Shown here: positions 5,487-7,544 of the stretch, piece by piece
Layout: every line of letters begins with the position of its first letter
Position numbering within the stretch: position 1 is the first letter of the stretch
NCBI GenBank assembly: GCA_947380915.1
Contig: CANCSY010000148.1
Location: forward strand, 1-7,544
DNA from: Beijerinckiaceae bacterium
Lineage (GTDB): Bacteria; Pseudomonadota; Alphaproteobacteria; Rhizobiales; Beijerinckiaceae
Direction: 5' to 3'
DNA length: 7,544 nucleotides
The notes under the pieces: generated by a model
Databases searched by the model: none
What the model was told of the DNA's origin: nothing
Seen by the model: the letters and a program-made list of their open reading frames with translations, nothing else
Program-made: the position numbers and the translations under genes

Positions 5487-6101
5487 TCACGGAAACAACC
5501 GCTCCACCCCCCAATCCCCTTCCGGCCTGTCGCGGCGATAGACGATGCGTTCGTGCAGGCGGAAGGGCTTGTCGGTCCAGAACTCGATATAGACGGGCTT
5601 GATGCGATAGCCGATCCAGTGCGGCGGGCGGGGGATGTCGGCCAGGCCGAATTTCGCGGCCTGGACGGCGACCGCCTTTTCGAGGGCGAAGCGGTTCTCC
5701 ATGGGCTGGCTCTGCTGGCTCGCCCAGGCGCCGATGCGGCTGTTGCGGGGGCGGCTGGCGAAATAGGCGTCTGACTCCGCCAGCGTCACCTCCTCCACCT
5801 CGCCGCGCAGGCGCACCTGCCGCCGCAGGCTCTTCCAGTGGAAATTGGCGGCGGCCTTGAAGCTGGCGTCGAGCTCGCAGCCCTTGGCGCTTTGCCGGTT
5901 GGTGTAGAAGACGAAGCCCCTGAGATCATAGTCCTTCATCAGGACCATCCGCAGATTGGGCATGCCCTGCGGATCGACGGTGGCCACCGCCATGGCCGTG
6001 GGATCATTGGGCTCGCTCTGGGTGGCGAGGGTCAAAGCCTCTGCAAAACGGTCGAATGGCTCGGTTTCCGGCGCGCGCTCACGGTCTGTTAATTGTTCCA
6101 A
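5487..6101 (-). CDS. pdxH: Pyridoxamine 5'-phosphate oxidase
   Basis: PdxH is an FMN-dependent cytoplasmic enzyme oxidising pyridoxine or pyridoxamine 5'-phosphate to pyridoxal 5'-phosphate, the last de novo and salvage step for vitamin B6. The 204-aa length is normal (E. coli 218). Visible are SEPNDPTAMAVATVD (29-43), RMVLMKDYD (51-59), the FMN segment FYTNRQSAKGCELDA (65-79), FHWKSLRRQVRLRG (87-100), YFASRPRNSRIGAWAS (113-128) and the signature IEFWTDKPFRLHER (172-185), ending RLFP. Lys56, Tyr113, Arg117, Ser121, Arg181 and His183 correspond, at a constant offset of 16, to the E. coli substrate-binding residues as I recall them. The start is TTG at 6101. An in-frame TAA lies nine codons upstream with no ATG or GTG between, and AGAGG sits six bases before the TTG. 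The next in-frame ATG would remove 36 residues. The gene converges with the DUF2442 gene and diverges from the lipoprotein gene. Confidence 0.97.
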   Translation of the reverse strand: MEQLTDRERAPETEPFDRFAEALTLATQSEPNDPTAMAVATVDPQGMPNLRMVLMKDYDLRGFVFYTNRQSAKGCELDASFKAAANFHWKSLRRQVRLRGEVEEVTLAESDAYFASRPRNSRIGAWASQQSQPMENRFALEKAVAVQAAKFGLADIPRPPHWIGYRIKPVYIEFWTDKPFRLHERIVYRRDRPEGDWGVERLFP

Positions 6102-6156
6102 GGCAGCCTCTGTCGTTGGGTCGGCTTATCCGGCTCGCCGTATCGGGGCGTCGCGG

Positions 6157-6624
6157 ATGCGTGCAGTCTACAGCCAGTCGAGGGAGCGGACCAGCCGGGC
6201 TTTGGCGCGGGCGGCTGTTCTGTGCCTTGTGCTGATGACGGGCGGCTGCATGACCGGCGGGCCCATGGCGGGCCTGATGACGGACGAGGATATTACGGGC
6301 TCCATAAGGGCTCCTTCCCCCGGCCTCGCCGCTTCGCCGGTTCCCCTGCTCAGCACGGAAGACTGGGCCCAGGCCAGCAAGGCGCTGGCCAGCGCGCTGG
6401 ATCCGCAGGGCGCGGAGACGGCGGTCATCTGGGAGAATCTGGCCACCGGCATGCGCGGGTCCATGACCGCGGTGGGCTTCGTCTATGCCGCCGATGGGCA
6501 GACCTGCCGGGCCTTTCTGGCGGATATCGAGGGCGGCGCGCCCGCCCGGCGGTTGCAGGGCCGGGGCTGCCGGACCGGCGACGGCCCCTGGGTGGTGAGC
6601 GATCTCAAGCCTTTCAGCTCGTGA
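6157..6624 (+). CDS. RT0821/Lpp0805-type surface lipoprotein (17-kDa antigen-like)
   Basis: This 155-aa exported lipoprotein is probably anchored in the outer membrane. An Arg-rich n-region (residues 1-18) and hydrophobic core (ALARAAVLCLVLM) lead to a lipobox TGGC with lipidated Cys31. The -3 Thr is unusual, but the -2/-1 Gly-Gly is acceptable. After a low-complexity linker (MTGGPMAGLMTDEDITGSI), the C-terminal domain runs WAQASKALASALDPQGAET, VIWENLATGMRGSMT, FVYAADGQTCRAFLADI and LQGRGCRTGDGPWVVSDLKP. This is the arrangement of the rickettsial 17-kDa surface antigen family (COG4520), including the paired cysteines (117 and 138), which may form a disulfide. The role is structural or unknown. 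The frame extends upstream to 5956 within antisense pdxH; the ATG at 6157 is chosen because it precedes the signal peptide. Only 55 bases separate it from the divergent pdxH start, so the promoters must be packed or overlap the genes. Confidence 0.85.
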   Translation: MRAVYSQSRERTSRALARAAVLCLVLMTGGCMTGGPMAGLMTDEDITGSIRAPSPGLAASPVPLLSTEDWAQASKALASALDPQGAETAVIWENLATGMRGSMTAVGFVYAADGQTCRAFLADIEGGAPARRLQGRGCRTGDGPWVVSDLKPFSS

Positions 6625-6650
6625 GACGGCCCCCACCGCATCAGTAACGC

Positions 6651-6679
6651 TTGCTCTTGGCGGCGCCAGTTCCTAGCTT
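6651..6679 (+). promoter_or_regulatory. Candidate sigma70-type promoter for the M3 peptidase gene
   Basis: TTGCTC at 6651-6656 (preceded by C, giving the CTTG often seen in alphaproteobacterial -35 boxes) and TAGCTT at 6674-6679 are separated by an ideal 17 bases. They lie in the 83-base gap between the lipoprotein stop and the peptidase start, predicting a transcript start near 6686. Each hexamer has only about three consensus matches. Confidence 0.35.
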
Positions 6680-6707
6680 GCGGAGACCTCAGTCCCCGGA
6701 GCCCGCC

Positions 6708-7544
6708 TTGTCCGCCAATCCCTTTTTCGAATCCTGGACCACCGCTTTCGAGATTCCCCCCTTCGACCGGCTCGAGACCGGCCATTTCCGCGAGGCCTAT
6801 GACGTGGCGCTCGCCGCCCACAAGGCCGAGATCGCCGCCATCATCAACGACCCCGCCAGGCCCGATTTCGAGAACACCATCGTGGCCATGGAGCGGGCGG
6901 GGGAGGCCCTGAAGCGCGTCGGCTCCGTGTTCTGGAACCTCGCGGGTACGGAATCCACCGAGGCCCTGCGGGCGGTGGAGCGGGAAATGTCGCCCCTGCT
7001 GGCGCGCCACTACAGCGAAATCTTCCTCGACCCCACGCTCTTCGCCCGGGTGGACGCCGTTTTCGAGGGGCGCGCGCAGGTCGCCTATAGCCCCGAGCAG
7101 CTGCGGGTCCTCGAGCGCAAGCACAAGGCCTTCATCCGGGCGGGGGCGAAGCTGGGCGAGGCGCAGCGCCAGCGCCTCGGCGCCATCACCGAGGAGCTGG
7201 CGACCCTTGGCACCCGCTTCTCGCAGAATGTGCTGAAGGACGAATCCGGCTTCGTGCTGGTGCTGGAGTCGGAAGCCGATCTTGAAGGCCTTCCGGCAGA
7301 TTTCCGCGCCGCCGCGGCGGCTCTGGCCACCGAGCGCGGCCATGCGGGCAAATGGGCGGTGAGCCTGGCGCGCGGCAATGTGGAGGCCTTCCTCACCCAT
7401 TCCACCCGCCGCGATCTGCGCGAGACCCTGTTCCGCCAATGGTCCCTGCGCGGCGAGACCGGCGGGGAGACCGACAATGGCGCCGTCATCGCCCGCACGC
7501 TGGCCCTGCGCACCGAACGCGCCCGCCTGCTGGGTTATGAGACC
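6708..7544 (+). CDS. dcp: M3-family (Dcp/oligopeptidase-like) zinc metallopeptidase, 3'-truncated by window edge
   Basis: The frame from TTG 6708 stays open for 279 codons to the edge, roughly the first 40% of a ~680-aa M3 peptidase. These cytoplasmic zinc enzymes degrade peptides; Dcp releases C-terminal dipeptides. The protein opens SANPFFESWTTAFEIPPFD, then has HFREAYDVALAAHKAEIAAI, PDFENTIVAMERAG, LFARVDAVF, FIRAGAKLGEAQRQRL, TRFSQNVLKDESGF, LATERGHAGKWAV and LALRTERARLLGYE. Compared with my memory of the E. coli proteins, PDF-NTI-A-E, RV-SVF and LFARVDAV fit Dcp better than oligopeptidase A (PrlC), but the catalytic HEFGH motif lies beyond the window, so the symbol is provisional. The start is supported by GGAG six bases upstream and by matching the family N-terminus; an in-frame TTG at 6678 lacks a ribosome site. 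Codons are strongly GC-ending. Long minus-strand frames across it are shadows. Confidence 0.93.
   Translation, partial: MSANPFFESWTTAFEIPPFDRLETGHFREAYDVALAAHKAEIAAIINDPARPDFENTIVAMERAGEALKRVGSVFWNLAGTESTEALRAVEREMSPLLARHYSEIFLDPTLFARVDAVFEGRAQVAYSPEQLRVLERKHKAFIRAGAKLGEAQRQRLGAITEELATLGTRFSQNVLKDESGFVLVLESEADLEGLPADFRAAAAALATERGHAGKWAVSLARGNVEAFLTHSTRRDLRETLFRQWSLRGETGGETDNGAVIARTLALRTERARLLGYET

Noticed and set aside
5469..5489. Possible bidirectional terminator between the DUF2442 gene and pdxH (TGAGG/CCTCA)
   Set aside because: The stem is only five bases with an 11-base loop and no T-tract. Three of the pairs are trivial, because convergent TGA stops are complementary to each other.
5956..6156. 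N-terminal extension of the lipoprotein gene
   Set aside because: It is antisense to pdxH for most of its length and would place 67 residues before the lipoprotein signal peptide.
6483..7439. 318-codon open frame on the minus strand, antisense to the lipoprotein end and the M3 peptidase gene
   Set aside because: Its Gly/Leu/His/Arg-rich translation matches no family. The opposite strand reads a clear M3 peptidase and lipoprotein domain, and such long antisense frames are expected where codons end in G or C.

Overview
The window is GC-rich, gene-dense chromosomal DNA. Several families that I recognise mainly from Alphaproteobacteria of the order Hyphomicrobiales (Rhizobiales) occur together: a TIGR02301-type secreted protein, an RT0821/Lpp0805-type surface lipoprotein, a 'second type' dihydroorotase-like amidohydrolase and two conserved rhizobial hypothetical proteins. 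Two Bug/TctC-type solute-binding proteins also fit a free-living, organic-acid-scavenging member of that group. I cannot name a genus. I see no rRNA, tRNA, insertion sequence or CRISPR array.

Layout, left to right. (1) The 3' two thirds of a dihydroorotase-like amidohydrolase gene on + (1-955). (2) A run of five minus-strand genes, in transcription order: a Nudix hydrolase (3832-3395), a TIGR02301 family exported protein overlapping it by 4 bases (3398-2931), an 86-aa conserved hypothetical (2843-2583), a Bug-family periplasmic binding protein (2494-1523) and a 176-aa conserved hypothetical (1495-965). (3) A 176-base divergent intergenic region (3833-4008) with two GC-rich hairpins. (4) A plus-strand pair: a second, distantly related Bug/TctC-like binding protein (4009-5064) and, 11 bases later, a DUF2442 protein (5076-5471) whose codon use is clearly less GC-biased than its surroundings. 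(5) pdxH on the minus strand (6101-5487, TTG start), divergent from an RT0821/Lpp0805-type lipoprotein gene (6157-6624). (6) The first 279 codons of an M3-family (Dcp-like) metallopeptidase gene, TTG start at 6708, running off the right edge.

Most genes are housekeeping or accessory metabolism: pyrimidine or related cyclic-amide hydrolysis, the vitamin B6 salvage step, nucleotide-derivative clean-up, peptide turnover and solute capture. Both binding proteins are orphans here, with no TctA/TctB membrane genes in the window. No multi-gene defence, conflict or biosynthetic system is evident. The least ordinary element is the codon-atypical DUF2442 gene with an antitoxin-like tail attached to a binding-protein gene. 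The Nudix-TIGR02301 coupled pair and the two small conserved hypotheticals are the other parts that existing names do not explain.
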